A stretch of DNA of 64,000 nt from contig CM067082.1 of assembly GCA_034008185.1 (NCBI GenBank), positions 122,575,988-122,639,987 of the forward strand, in the 5' to 3' direction. Below the pieces are notes generated by a model. The model was not told the DNA's origin. It made no database searches and saw only the letters and a program-made list of their open reading frames with translations. Both the position numbers and the translations under genes were made by a program. Origin of the DNA: Gorsachius magnificus (taxonomy: Eukaryota; Chordata; Aves; Pelecaniformes; Ardeidae). Positions 51,201-63,244 of this stretch are shown piece after piece. Positions within the stretch are counted from its first letter, which is position 1. Each line of letters begins with the position of its first letter.

Positions 51201-54200
51201 TGCTGACATAATATATATTCATGTTCATAGTTAGGGGGCTCCTTGCCCTTTTATTTTTCTTTTTTTTTTTGGTGAAGTATTTAATGTTGTCTTAAAACCT
51301 AGGCTGGACAGAAATCTATACCTGAGTTTCTAGGTTTAAAAATAAAACCACAACCCCATTGTTTCAATTCTTTCCTAAAAGGCTTCGTTCACATTTGAAA
51401 GCTGCTAAACAAAAAAGAAGAGAAAAACGCTTTTTAAATACAGAGCTCCTCAGCTTTATTATTTGTAGTATGAGCATTATTCATCTGAGCTCATGCACTA
51501 GAATATTTATAACTAAGAGGAGAAGTGAAAGACATCGGACATAGAGAAAATTTTCCTTCCTCGGTGCTAGGAGGAATCTGGCTGCTTCTGTTCGTTAGTG
51601 AAGGTTGCGCAGCAATAAGTGACGCCGTGGCAGCTTGGCGGTTGGTTTTGTATGAGGTGTTAAGACCAACGCTGGAAAACCATCATTTATGTGTGATGCC
51701 AGTCAAACAGTCGTCAAAACTGATCCCAGCACAGAATCAAACCGCCTTTCAAATCGCTTTTGCCTCTGAGGCAGCTCGAAAGAGAAAAAAAAGTACATTG
51801 CAAATGAATGACATCGTATCCAAACACTGCGCACCTTTGAAAATTAATTCTGCCCCAGTGCTGCCAATGCGCAGCATCCCATTTGGAGCTGACGGTCATC
51901 CTAACGGGAGCGGGGGAGGTACAATGGCAAACAGTGGCCAGTGTGTTTTCAAAACTGAGCCAGAAAATAAGACAAATGTGCTCACCCTCAAGAGCTCCAT
52001 GTATATGTAATAATGTGATCCTATTTTGGGGAGGATTTTTTTATTTTTTCACCTTAAAGAAATAACAAAGACTGATGAACAGAATAAACTGTTTGAAAAA
52101 CAAAGGTAGGCTGAAGCTCGAAGCTCAAAAAGCAATTCCCAGGACTGGATGGTCATTACCGTTAATTCTGTTAATCCCCTCTGTAACTTCTTATGTCATT
52201 CATTTGTCAACTCTTTTATTGCTGTATATCTGTTGAACAGAGAAAAATCCAGTCCCTGTTGCCAATTAATAACAACAATAATAACATTATTATTAAAAAA
52301 AATCTAGAAGCCTCTTAAGCAGTACCATAGTCCTGCAGCAGCAGTATCAATGCAGGCCAGTACTGCATATTCCCCTGCAGGTCACAAATGGCCCGTGGCA
52401 GTGGTCACTTTTTTGACATGTACTTACTTGTATAGTGGTAAGGAACAAAGGCTTCCTAATGCTGCTATAGAAATAATGCCAGCAGTACAGATAATAGTAA
52501 TAATAATGAACTCAGTGAAAAATAAAGTGACCATCTTCCAACCCAGTTATCCTTGGCATTGAAGCCACTAATCCCTATCAACCTGGCTTTGTTTTGTGGT
52601 CAGCCACGAATAATAGTATTAAGTGAACTTTAAATGTTATCGAGCTCATTACACAAGTGATGAAATGTCATTTCTCCTCACATTAATTGAGAGAAGGCAC
52701 TTTATAGGGTGCTTTGGGGTTGCTTTTTTTGTCTCAGCGAGGGAACTTAATTGCAGGCGTGACTTTATTACTGACAGCAAAATGCTGTAGGACTCTGGCC
52801 CCAGCAGAGCCTCTCGGGAAGAATGATGTGAGGCTGGGGTGGCCTTTGTCAGCCCTTACACTGACTCCCTCCACCAGTGCTTGCAGAAGCTTATTGAGGT
52901 CCTTCAGTGAACCATAATGAAAAATGTGAAACTTGTGGTTTGGCACTTTTTCTGTGCATCGCCATTCCTCCCACAGGCCAGGAGCTGGGGCATATAGACC
53001 AGGCAGAAGCAGCAACCTGGTCCAGCTGGGCAGGAGCATCACTGGGACAAGGACCAGACCTGACCTTTAGTACAGAAGTAGCTTTGAAGGTCATGATATT
53101 TATCAGGATCCAGCAGCAAACACGGGTACTGGCTACAACCACTCAGCCATGCCCACCTCACATAGCTGAGAACACCACCAGACTTCTCCCTCCCATGCAG
53201 CCCTTAGCAAAACCCACTCCTGATATCAATAACCTGACTGGCAAGACATTCTTGAATTAATTTCCTTCTTTCAATAGCCTCTTGAGGGTTTCAAATACCT
53301 GAGGGGACTTTGTCCCATTTAATTATCCTCGTAACACTCACTATTCCTCACCCTGAGACCTGTAAAAATTACACTTCTTCATTCCTTCTACCAGGCTGCT
53401 TCGATCTCATAAAAAAACATGTTCTTCCCTACAGCATAGAAATCCTCCCAGTAATTCTAGCCACTTGGCATTAAAAACAAAAGCTAGAGTAAATACGCAG
53501 CAAAATTGTAAAGCAGAGGGCTAAGAACCAGCCTGCTGAAGCTGCAGAGAAAGACAACGTAGGAGCTAATGTTCTCCTTATCTGGAAATGTCAGCGCTTG
53601 ATAGAAATCATTTAAGGCACTTGAAGCTGGTTCCATTTTACAGAAACTCAAATTAGCAACCCACTGAACACAACACCAAAGCAAATGGCTGCTTTCTTTC
53701 CAAGCTCTCCAGCCTAATTTGTGGAGAAGATGCTTTGCTCCCTCAGGAGGTCAGACAGCATATTTTCCAGGGAAACTCTAGAAATATGGAAAAAAAAAAA
53801 TCTGAGAAATCCTTTTGCGGTGCCAGTATTTAAACTGCTTTCTTGCATATGTAGGCTATTGGTTTTCCTCCAGAGAGGAAATCATTTAATCTAAAGATCA
53901 GCCCTTCAAAGACTGAAGACTTTTCTATGGTATAAGAGAACTGTATTTGAATGAATTCCAAATTAAATTTCAAATAATCTACTTCGAATGTACCATTAAG
54001 CTAGGAAGTGCCTAGATATGATTAATAAATGGTGCTATTTAAAAAAAATGGAAGAATTTCCCAGAAGAAACATTAACTAACTATACTCCTTTCTTTTCCT
54101 TACAATTTCTTAGCTGAAAACACTTATTGGTGTCTGTACTACCTACAAGAGTTTGTATTTAAGATTTTAATATTCTTCCTAAGAAGAGCTAGTGCAATGC

Positions 54201-57200
54201 TTTAACTTATGTCCATTTTACTGCTCACCCTCAGTTTGGGGGAAGAAAAAAAATTAAGCGACCTTTCACATACTGTAAATGGTACAATCCATCATCCCAC
54301 TCATACATTGTTTATGTGATTGCTATCATGCATGTTGATTTAGGACACTGATCCATCATTTCCTATATTCCAGGTTGGCAAGTGGCGCTGTGTTAACTCT
54401 TTCCTCGTGCGTCCTGGGAACGTGCCCATCAGGCCAAACTCCCTGGCACTCACTAAAGAGCTCAGAGCACATCTTTTTCAGCAAAAAGCAGGTCTTAAAT
54501 CTACAGGCTGTCTGAACCAAGCTTGCATGAAAACAGGAAAAGCAACTCTATCTTAAACAATGCAAAACACTAAAAAAAAAAAAGCTGAATTATATGAAGA
54601 GTGGGGCAAACATGCCCAGAATATCCTGAGACTTCAGTCAGTGATCAGTTAACTGGAAATGATGGTTAAATTTCAGATGTGAAATATGATTCAATTTGTT
54701 TATGCCTCAGGTGTGGCACTTACAACTTTTAATCATGGCCTGGAAGCTTTGTAAATATTTTAAGACCGAACCTGCCCCTTCTGCATGCGGAGGGTTAGAT
54801 CCTCAGCTACCACAAGATTTGTAACTGATGAATGTCTGTAATTAACCAAATATAGTTCCTTTTACTGGTATAACATTTGGTATTTTTAGTCACCAACAGG
54901 TCTGAAAGCCTCTCCAGGGACTGGCAACCTCTGGCTGCTAGCAGACCAGCCCCTGTTTGGGGTGAGGGTGCTTGGCCACAAGCTGAGGACACGGGCACCC
55001 CGGGCCACAGGTCACTGGAGGCTGGGGCAGCATCCAATGGAGTTATTGCTGGGTATGTCCCTCTCCGGATACAGAACCCCCTTGGGCCACTCCATAGATG
55101 GGGCACATAAAGTTTATGCATACAGTTAAGTTCAACTCTAGAGAGTTATCACTGTAGCTGCTATCGGTTTCCTTGGGGGTGTCACTGGCTTCCTTTCCCT
55201 GCTGGGAACCTTCCTCCTATGGAAGGATGAGGCCAGTTTCGTTCCACAGCTCCAACATGAAAAGCTGGTGGTGGAGACCCTACCTTGAACTCACGCTACC
55301 GTCTTCGTTTGGAGGAAAGCTTGCTGCTGCTCCTTCCTCACTGGGCTTTTGATCTGCTGCTGTTTTAAGATTAGCTGTAGAAATTCAGTTTTCACGTGGC
55401 TTTCGTAGAGTGTCACTGCCCCCCATCTCTTCAGAGGGAGAGATTAGCAGCTGTAATAATATCACACAGTGGCGTGGCCTGGCATGGTGGGTGCCTTTCC
55501 CCAGCCCATGGGGCTGGGAGCATCAGGGATGTGGCAGAGCTGGCTGCCAAGTTCAGTTAAAATAGGTAACCATGAAAAGATAGTGCTATGGCAGAAGAAG
55601 AAGATTTTGGGAGAGTGTTTCCCCCAGCTGGGTTGTCGGTCTTCATGGACACAGAAGCTCCCACTGGAGGTCATGGGTCCCTGGAGCTAATCTGGATCAT
55701 TTTCATTAAAACATATATATACTCTGCAAAATCTTTTTTTTCCCCAAATTCAGTTTGGGTAAACTCCATGGCTATCAAGGTAGGAAGTCACTGTGATGCC
55801 TTCTGTTTCGGAGGACAGTTACTGTCTTCACGTGGAGGGCCTTGCTTTTGTATGTATCTAATAAGAGCTTGGTTTTTGAGATAAGTCCAGTTTGATTAAT
55901 TTCTCTCATCCGTTGAAAACCTAATTCCTAAGTCATGATTGTCTTGGTCATTCATCAGATCTCGGCATCCTCAGTATCTCATACTGTTGCTCTTAGGGAA
56001 ATACTGCCTAGAAAATGTTAGGCAAAATTAGTTAATCTTATCTAAATGCATTTGGCATAGGACTTTGAAACGATTCCTAAAACACTACCATTCTATAATG
56101 TAAGTGACCGGTTTTTGCAACTAGCTTTGCTAACCAGGATGGTTGTAAAATTAAGAGGTAGTAATGACCTCCTAAAGCAAATCAGTAATGCAAAGTAATG
56201 AGGACAAATGAGTAGCATAAAAGGTTGCACTTCTGCCTTCTCTCTTCTTGGATGCAGCAGTACTGGATGTTAGGTCTTCTTTGAGCAGGAGCCCCCCCAC
56301 TTCTGCTGGGGTAGTGTTATCTCCATGCCATAGGACAATATCAATCAGCTTCCTTCTGCACTTCACTGCAAATGGCAGCATGAAGCAGAATAATTTTGTT
56401 TTCTGTTGGGGAGGACAAATTTAGTGCATCAGGCACTCCTGGGGTGCTGGTGGAGCCCTGCGGCAGCAGGGGCGGGAGCAGGACCAAGGTTGTCACAGCA
56501 GCAGTCACGGGGCCAGCAGAAGTGATTCATGCCCCTCAGCCACCACCACGCTCGGTGGTGAAGGCTTAGTGTCAAAAGATTTTAATCAGGTTTCCTGCCA
56601 GATTAAAGGCTGCTGAACCCTCTCAGTCATGTCCTCAGTGTCTAAAGAGGAGCGGAATAGTCGTCAAAGGGGAATACTAAAGACTTACCAGGATGAAAAT
56701 ATGCTGGGTTCTCAGGTCTCGGTGTATCTGTGGGAATATTTTGTGATCAAAGCTGTGTATCTTTTACCTCTCTTCCCTGTTGTACTGATAAGAAATGTCT
56801 TGGTGCACATGTAAGTCAGCACTTTGGGACATTTTGAAGGAGGCCTTCCTAAAAGCACTGAACAAGTAAGTTTGATAGTGAGGGGAATGCTAGTCCTGGG
56901 TACTAGCTTTTGTTGACCAGCCTCTTAGTACTCTGAGAGAACCTAATGAAGGCAGTTGACTGTGAGACCATTCTCACTGTGGGAATGGGTGTGTGAGAAC
57001 ATACCTGTGGCAGCGATGCATCCCAGTGAGGCATGCTTCCCAGCGTCTGCACGTTGGATGTGAAAAAATTGCCTGGTTCTGGTGTTGGCTTTTTCAGTGA
57101 TAAGGGCTGAACAGCATGAGCACAACAGGCATAGATGCTTGTTTCCTTTTAGCAAGACTGGTATCCTAAAAGTTTCTATTTCCAAAATACAGCACTGGGA

Positions 57201-59253
57201 ATTTTTCTCTAAACTTTGAGACTTTATGTGTTGTCATTCTTTTTTCAGATATTTGAGAAACTGTTATTCCATGACAGCAAGAATCGCTATTCTACTTCTT
57301 CAGACACAATTTGTCACTGGTAACTATAAAAAGACAGGCAGTGCTCTCCTCTGCATGCTTTTGAATAGGGCTGCTCAGACATTTAACAACGCATTTAAGA
57401 CAGAACGGCTATCGCCTGGACCATTTACATTTGTCTCAGGGAAGTTAGATGAGGCTCTGTGATGCTTCATCTGAAAGGCTTTGCATGTTGTAGTTGGAAC
57501 CATGTGGGCCAGAGAACAAAAGTGTCAGTCTTTGCTAGCTAAGGACTAGTCTCACTTTACCAAACCATCCATCTGGTGACCTTTCAACCCACACTTTTTA
57601 GCAAAGGATAGTAATCTATTGGGCAACTGTTTATGCAAAACCATCAGATAACTCCTGTACTAATTTGCCCTAGTCAGGCCCTGCCATCTATCTCTAATAT
57701 AATCTATATTATTTTGGTTACCTGTTACTCCTTGAAAACTGCAATGGAGTTGATGTAGAAATTACTTCTTCTAATTGTACTTACACTCCCTGAATTTGAC
57801 ATTTGGAAATAGAATACCATCTGCACAGAAACTAGCTCATCACTAGTTCAGACTGTGATGAGAAGAAACTGCTACATTATCTGCTAGGACCGACTTGCAT
57901 TTAATTGCGGGCTACAGATAAGTTTGTTTTGCTTGTATTTTGTGTGACTACTCAGATGATTCAAGGGGAAATAAATGAAGGCCTAGAAATCCTGAATTAC
58001 CCGGTACTTGTACCAGCAGGCTTACATATTGTTCTCCACTCATCATTCAACTGTTAAAAGTCCCATCATCCACTCAGAGAGCAAAAACAATACCCCGTGC
58101 CTAATGATACATTATAAACTGCAGAATAATGAATTATTGCCATGAGCAGTTTGTTAGCCACACGGATTCCATGCTTCTCCATTTGTAAATGTCTTGTAAT
58201 AATACAAATTACATCACAGGCTTTGGAAAGGATTTGCCAAACACGAGAGGCAACTGTTGGCTCAACAGAAACTTCCTTGACTGACTCAGAAGAAAATGTT
58301 GAAAGATGTCTGCTTTTCAGTCTTACTTGGGTACATTTAATTTTTGAAGAAGGTACCTGTGGGCAGGTCAGAAGGACAGGGCCCTTAGATCTGGATCACA
58401 AGGATACAATTTTCTTTGCATGTCCAGGATATTATGTCTCAGCCCTTGGTCTCCTGAGCAGGTACAAGATGAGGTGCCCTCGCCACTGATTGCCACAGAT
58501 TTGGTATTCTGTACCTCTTCATCATTAGCTGAATTCAAATCAACAGATCTTTTGGGACTGTCTCAAATAGCTGTTCCAGGGCAGCACTTTCCTGTCCCAG
58601 TCCTGTATGTGCTAGCCAGAGATCAAAACCTCTGCATTTCTTTTCCACATGAGCCACCTTGTGGGCCCTCTTCCTATAGCAAAAAATGATACTTTTACAA
58701 GAAAAGATACCATTCGTGGTGTCCATTTCAGAAAACAGTAATGGAAACCAATGAAGATGGCAGCACCGTAGGACTTGACCCATCACTGCTTAATCACCAG
58801 ACTCTTCAATGACCTCTCTGAAATGAATTAACTTGTTTTGTTGTAGTTCCTAGAAAACCGACAGCCTCGACACAAAAAAAATCAAAACCAAGCACCTGGA
58901 CAGTCTCGGCAGACATGGAAAGGGATGACATGGGTGCGGGAACAGAATTGCTTTTTTGATTATTCCTGATACTGTCAGGACTCTCAAATATATTCAGTGA
59001 AGTTCACCAGTGGATTTTCTTGACACTGCTCTCACAACAGGAAGAAATCTGGGAAGTCAGTAAGTTAGGTTTAATGTTAACCTTCCAGCCCCTGACAGAG
59101 AAGCCTTTCTACCCATGGAGGTAGGAATCCTCTGTTAGGGTGCAGTCCTCCTTCCTATTATACAAAATGTCCTGAATGGTGCCCCAAGGGGCAATAGTGC
59201 CGGGGAAACTTAAGCCAGTGAAAATGCAATGGGTCCATGTGAAATGGTTTTCA
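45225..59253. other. Intergenic spacer
   Basis: No gene or RNA is supported. The T/G excess of the plus strand appears to fade at about 50.3 kb, where the text becomes A/C-richer; AATAAA at 50695-50700 lies near that change. Frames of 175 codons (48686-49213, minus) and 161 codons (51525-52010, plus) are the longest and show no recognisable domain. A small hairpin at 47346-47375 is listed separately. Confidence 0.5.
47346..47375. repeat. 12-bp stem-loop
   Basis: CAGTATGGTTCA (47346-47357) pairs with TGAACCATATTG (47364-47375) around a 6-base loop. The only non-Watson-Crick position is a G-T wobble. It does not extend into the flanks, so it is too short for a pre-microRNA. Confidence 0.6.
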
Positions 59254-59412
59254 GAGAATCAGGGAATCGTTTGGGTTGGAAGGGACCTTTAAAGAGCACC
59301 TTGTCCAGCCCCCCTGCTGTGAGCAGGGACATCTGTCACTAGAGCAGGTTGCTCAAAGACATGTCCAACCTGACCTTGAACACTTCCAATGATGGGACAT
59401 CCACAATTTCTT
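59254..59412 (-). mobile_element. CR1 LINE, 3' tail fragment (antisense)
   Basis: The plus strand begins AGAATCAGGGAATCGTTTGG, the reverse complement of a CR1 3' end with degenerate octamers. It continues GTTGGAAGGGACCTTTAAAG, then GACCTTGAACACTTCCAATG and GGGACATCCACAATTTC. Severely 5'-truncated. Confidence 0.93.
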
Positions 59413-60437
59413 TTTCAAGGACTGAAGTGAAAGGAAGAGTTTAACAGTGAGGGATTTCTGTGCCCTTCACAGCCAGGCAGCTGAGGCTTTGTTATATTTT
59501 TTCACAAGCAGAGAGCATTCAGATGCTTGTAGGCTCCACCCTTACTTTTTTGAATAACACGTGACAAAACCTGGATGCACAACAACACCAGCCTCCAGAA
59601 GGCAATATGGTGTGCCCCTTTCCGGGTAGAAACCCTTTCTGATCTGCTAATACCACATCTCTGGCTCCTCTGGAAAGGAAAATGCAGGAAAAAAAGTGCT
59701 TCTTGATGATGACTTCCCACACGTAAATAGTGGACTGTTGTTCCCAGGGCTCCTTCCTAGGAACAGAGGCCTGACGGCAGCTGTGATGCTCCAGAGGTGA
59801 GGGAGATGCTCTGACCTCACCAACACGAGCAGGAAGCGTTTGACTGCACAAAGGTGAGGCCGCAATAAAAATACCCCTGCTGTGCTGCGCCTGAAGCATG
59901 CCAAACCCCAGCCTTGGCAGGCAGCACGGGGTGGGAGCTCCAAAGGTTTATTTATTAAGTTTCTGGATGGGCTGCTCGTTAGGCTGTTGAGCAGCCGGGC
60001 AGGGAGCTGTGAGCGATGCTGGCCGTGGTGGTGAGCGTGACGGCAGCACTGCCGCCCGGCCGTCGCCACCTCCGGACAGCCTTTTGGTATTTTCAGTGAT
60101 GAGAAGGAGCAAAGTGCTCACTATAACCCCACGCCAAGGAACGCGGGGTTAACACTTGGCTCGCTGCGCTTGGGCGGCCTGTCCAGCAGTTGGCAAGTTT
60201 CCAGCCTTGGCTTGAGGAATTTATCAACATGAAAACAAACAACTGTCATGTTTTCTGTTTATGTTGCATTTCTCAGGGTCGCTGCACAGATTTCTCAACT
60301 CCACCAGCTCCGCAGCAGAGCTAAGTATTCTGTGCAACCGGCCTTTCCCTTCTTCCCTTCCTACCCCTCATTCTTCCTCTCCAGCTCAGAAGAGCTTGAG
60401 CAGTAACACAAACCACCTCCAAGGCACCGCCTTCCTG
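59413..60437. other. Spacer between two CR1 copies
   Basis: No gene is recognised. A GC-richer stretch at about 59750-60180 has open frames on the minus strand with no known domain. Confidence 0.5.
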
Positions 60438-60875
60438 ATCATAGAATCATAGAATCACAGAATAGTTTAGGTTGGAAAAGACCTTTCAGACCATAGAGTC
60501 CAACCATTAGCCTAACACTGCCATTCCACCACTAAACTATGTCCTTAAGCACCTCGTCTACCCACCTTTTAAATACCTCCAGGGATGGGGACTCAACCAC
60601 TTCCCTGGGCAGCCCATTCCAATGCTTGACAACCCTTTCAGTGAAAAAATTTTTCCTTATGTCCAACCTAAACCTCCCCTGGTGCAACTTGAGGCCATTT
60701 CCCCTCGTCCTATCACCCGTTACCTGGGAGAAGAGACCGACCCCCACCTCACTACAGTCTCCTGTCAAGCAGTTGTAGAGGGCGATAAGGTCTCCCCTCA
60801 GCCTCCTCTTCTCCAAGCGAAATAGCCTCAGCTCCCTCAGCTGTTCCTCATAAGGATGATGCCCACAGTGCTTGG
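60438..60875 (-). mobile_element. CR1 LINE with open ORF2 C-terminus (antisense)
   Basis: The minus strand ends with two exact ATTCTATG octamers plus an ATTCTGTG variant next to 60438, preceded by the usual 3' UTR (GGTTGGACTCTATGG region). Upstream lies uninterrupted ORF2 C-terminal coding. Of the CR1 pieces here it looks closest to consensus, so it is probably the youngest. Its 5' truncation point is near 60875. Confidence 0.96.
60532..60875 (-). pseudogene. CR1 ORF2 (EN-RT protein) C-terminal fragment
   Basis: About 107-114 codons of CR1 ORF2, 3' of the reverse transcriptase core. Recognisable stretches are [51 protein letters not shown] and [14 protein letters not shown]. The frame is open to its natural stop at 60532-60534. 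It lacks the endonuclease and catalytic reverse transcriptase parts because the copy is 5'-truncated, so it cannot act. Codons upstream of about 60875 (to 60918) are flanking sequence fused by chance. Confidence 0.92.
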
Positions 60876-61424
60876 AGAAAGACAGGTAGATGGCGATTCC
60901 TTGGTTCACTGGCCTCAAAACCTATTTATGTGAACGTAAACCATCCCATAAAAGTTTCTTTCTGTATCAGAATGAGAAATATCTCTCTCCTCCTCCCCCC
61001 CACCCCCAATTAAAGGTAAAACAAAAAGTTTTTTATCTGCTCTGGGCTGTGCTTTGAGTTTCTGAGTTGCTCCCTCAGCATCCACTGATAGTGCTAAGCC
61101 CTGAAATATGAAAACAGCTACTTTAGCTGTCACCTTACCAACACAATGACTAGCTCTGCAGTGGCTGCACAACACGCACAGAAAATACAGACATCATTTT
61201 AAAAGGCTTCTTTATGAGGCCAAAGCTTCGCTTTATATTGGAGTAAACCTGAAATAGCACCTTTGCCTGCCTGGCACTGGTCTCCTGGCCATAGCTAAGA
61301 GCAGGCTTTGCTCCATACCCTGAAAAGATTTGGATTTCAAATTAATTTGCGCCTTTATTAAAACAAACAAAACCCCACAAATATTCCAGGCCAAACTTGA
61401 GATCGATTGCCCAGTGAGACAATA
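60876..61424. other. Intergenic spacer
   Basis: Nothing recognisable; C-rich run near 60993-61008. Confidence 0.5.
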
Positions 61425-62640
61425 AGCGCTAAGCGCTCTAGCGTCGCAGTATCGCTGAGTTATTACGTTCCTGAACAATACTGTATTGTGGAAACAAGAG
61501 ATGCTAGCTGCAGCCTTGTTATCAATCAGCGCATGGCGCGGGACTAGAGCTGTTTAACTCCCGCTCTCAGAAGCACACAGATCAATACCACTGGCTATGG
61601 CGCAGAAACCAGGCCTTGATGTTTTAATTAATTAATTATAAATGGCTATCGGTCTATAAAGGACCGGACTTAAGCGATGCGTAAGTGACGGCCTCTGACG
61701 ATTGCGAGCACCTTGATTTCCCCAGACCCGAAAGAGGCATCCTTCGAACGAGCGCGGCCAGGCGGGGCAAGCACGCCCAGCTGCACGATCGCAACGGCTT
61801 CGGGCTTCGTGCATTTTACAAGTGGCTCTTGATTTCCAGCCGTGGTTGCCAGCGAGAACAAACAGGCTCCGTGCAGTAACGGGACGCAGTCTGCGTCGGG
61901 CCTCGGCCTTTTAGATTAATTCCGTTGCATCTTCAAATTACCTCTCTCGTTAGCACGAACGCTATTTGGCCTCCGGCTCCGCCCCCCCCCCCGCTTTGGG
62001 GGGTGCCCCCGGGGGCTTTGTACCTTTAACCGGGCCGCGGGGCAGGAGCGGGAACGAGGCGCGCGCGGGGCGACGCCTGCGTGCGGCTACGCGCGGCTGT
62101 GCTGCGGCTGCTCGCGCGCCTACCGGCACACGCGCGCGCGCGCGCACGTTCACCCCCCCCCTCCGAATCACAGCCGTTAAACGGCCGAACGCAGCGCGCG
62201 CAAGCACCCACGAGGCCAAGGGGCGGGGCCGGCGGGCGGGCGCGCGGGCGCCGCCCCAGCGTCTGCGCGGTGCGCGGTGCCGGAGCGCCCCCTGCTGCCG
62301 GCCCGCCGCGCCCGCCGCGCGCCCCCTGCCGGCCGCCCGCGGCGCACGCACGTCCGGCTGCCACCCCCCTCAGCCCCGGCGGTGGCGACCTCCGCGCCCC
62401 AGCCCCGGCTTACGGCTCTCGGGGCGGGGAAAAGGCAAATTCGCTTGCACGGGAGAGTGCTCCCAAACCGTTAGAATTCCCTTGTGGGTTTTTTTTTTCC
62501 CCCACGGCAAATTATTTTACCCGGCTTTTATATAGCAACCTCGGTGTAACTTCCCAGACCTGCGCCTTCCGCGCATCCAGGGGTGGCTGGCACAGGGCAC
62601 CGCCACCCCCAGAGGAGAAGGAGGATCCTTCGCTTAGAGC
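61425..62640. promoter_or_regulatory. Second CpG island (core 61960-62420)
   Basis: CpG density rises from about 61425. It becomes extreme between 61960 and 62420, with a (CG)n-type run at about 62128-62148, GC boxes such as GGGGCGGGGCC (62220-62230), a GCCCCCGGGGGC palindrome (62005-62016) and a C12 run. It has the makeup of a promoter, but no coding exon or known RNA lies in or next to it in this window. It could serve an unannotated lncRNA, a gene beyond the window, or an insulator. Open frames here are stop-poor artefacts. Confidence 0.85.
62286..62334 (-). promoter_or_regulatory. Two adjacent CTCF-like motifs
   Basis: CGCCCCCTGCTGC at 62286-62298 and CGCCCCCTGCCGG at 62320-62332 each match 12 of 13 positions of the reverse-complement CTCF core YGCCMYCTRSTGG. 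They have the same orientation and lie 34 bp apart. Confidence 0.45.
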
Positions 62641-63244
62641 TCGCCCGCTGTGGAAAGGCAAAAGATCCCTTGGGAAGCTGCGAAGCACCGCCAGCATTTG
62701 CTGGCCGCCCTTGGAGGAGAGGAACCAGTCTCCAGCTTTGTGACTTAAAGGCTGAATAATTTGGAAGGTTTTGAAGGAACTTGAGCACAGCCCCAGTCAC
62801 TGGAAGCAACGGGGGGGGGTTGGCGGTGACATATCTTTTGGGAAATCCCACTGGATGCCTGTGGGCATCTTCAGACACTGACTTCTGGGCCTTCATCGTC
62901 GACTCCTGCTGGGTGCTACCCCAGCGACTAAGCATGGACATCCGGGTGTGAGGACAGGTCTCACACCTCTCTTTATTTGTAGCGGGTCTCAGACATGCAT
63001 CCAACTAGCAGGCAATTTTCCAACACCACACCTTACTGCTAAAACCTGGGTTGCCTGAAATGAGCCCAAGTGACCTCGTGGTAATTCCAGGGGAAGACTG
63101 GCAGGACGTCCCTCCTGCAGGCAGGGATGCTTGGAGATCTCCCACCCAGAACAAACAGCCCTGAGCCATGGACCTCACAGCCAGGGAATCCCTCTTTCCC
63201 CTGGCAAAAGCACCTTCTGGTTTGGACTGAAACCAGATGACCAC
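62641..63244. other. Spacer between CpG island and CR1
   Basis: No gene is seen. G10-like run at 62811-62819. Confidence 0.5.

Noticed and set aside
51525..52010. 161-codon plus-strand frame
   Set aside because: No known motif; length compatible with chance.
53260..53470. Stretch vaguely resembling an old antisense CR1
   Set aside because: Only scattered words match and they are not colinear over enough length to call.
61962..62743. Open frames up to 220 codons in the second CpG island
   Set aside because: Same artefact: GC-rich, stop-poor, Arg/Pro/Ala-rich, overlapping on both strands, with no domain.
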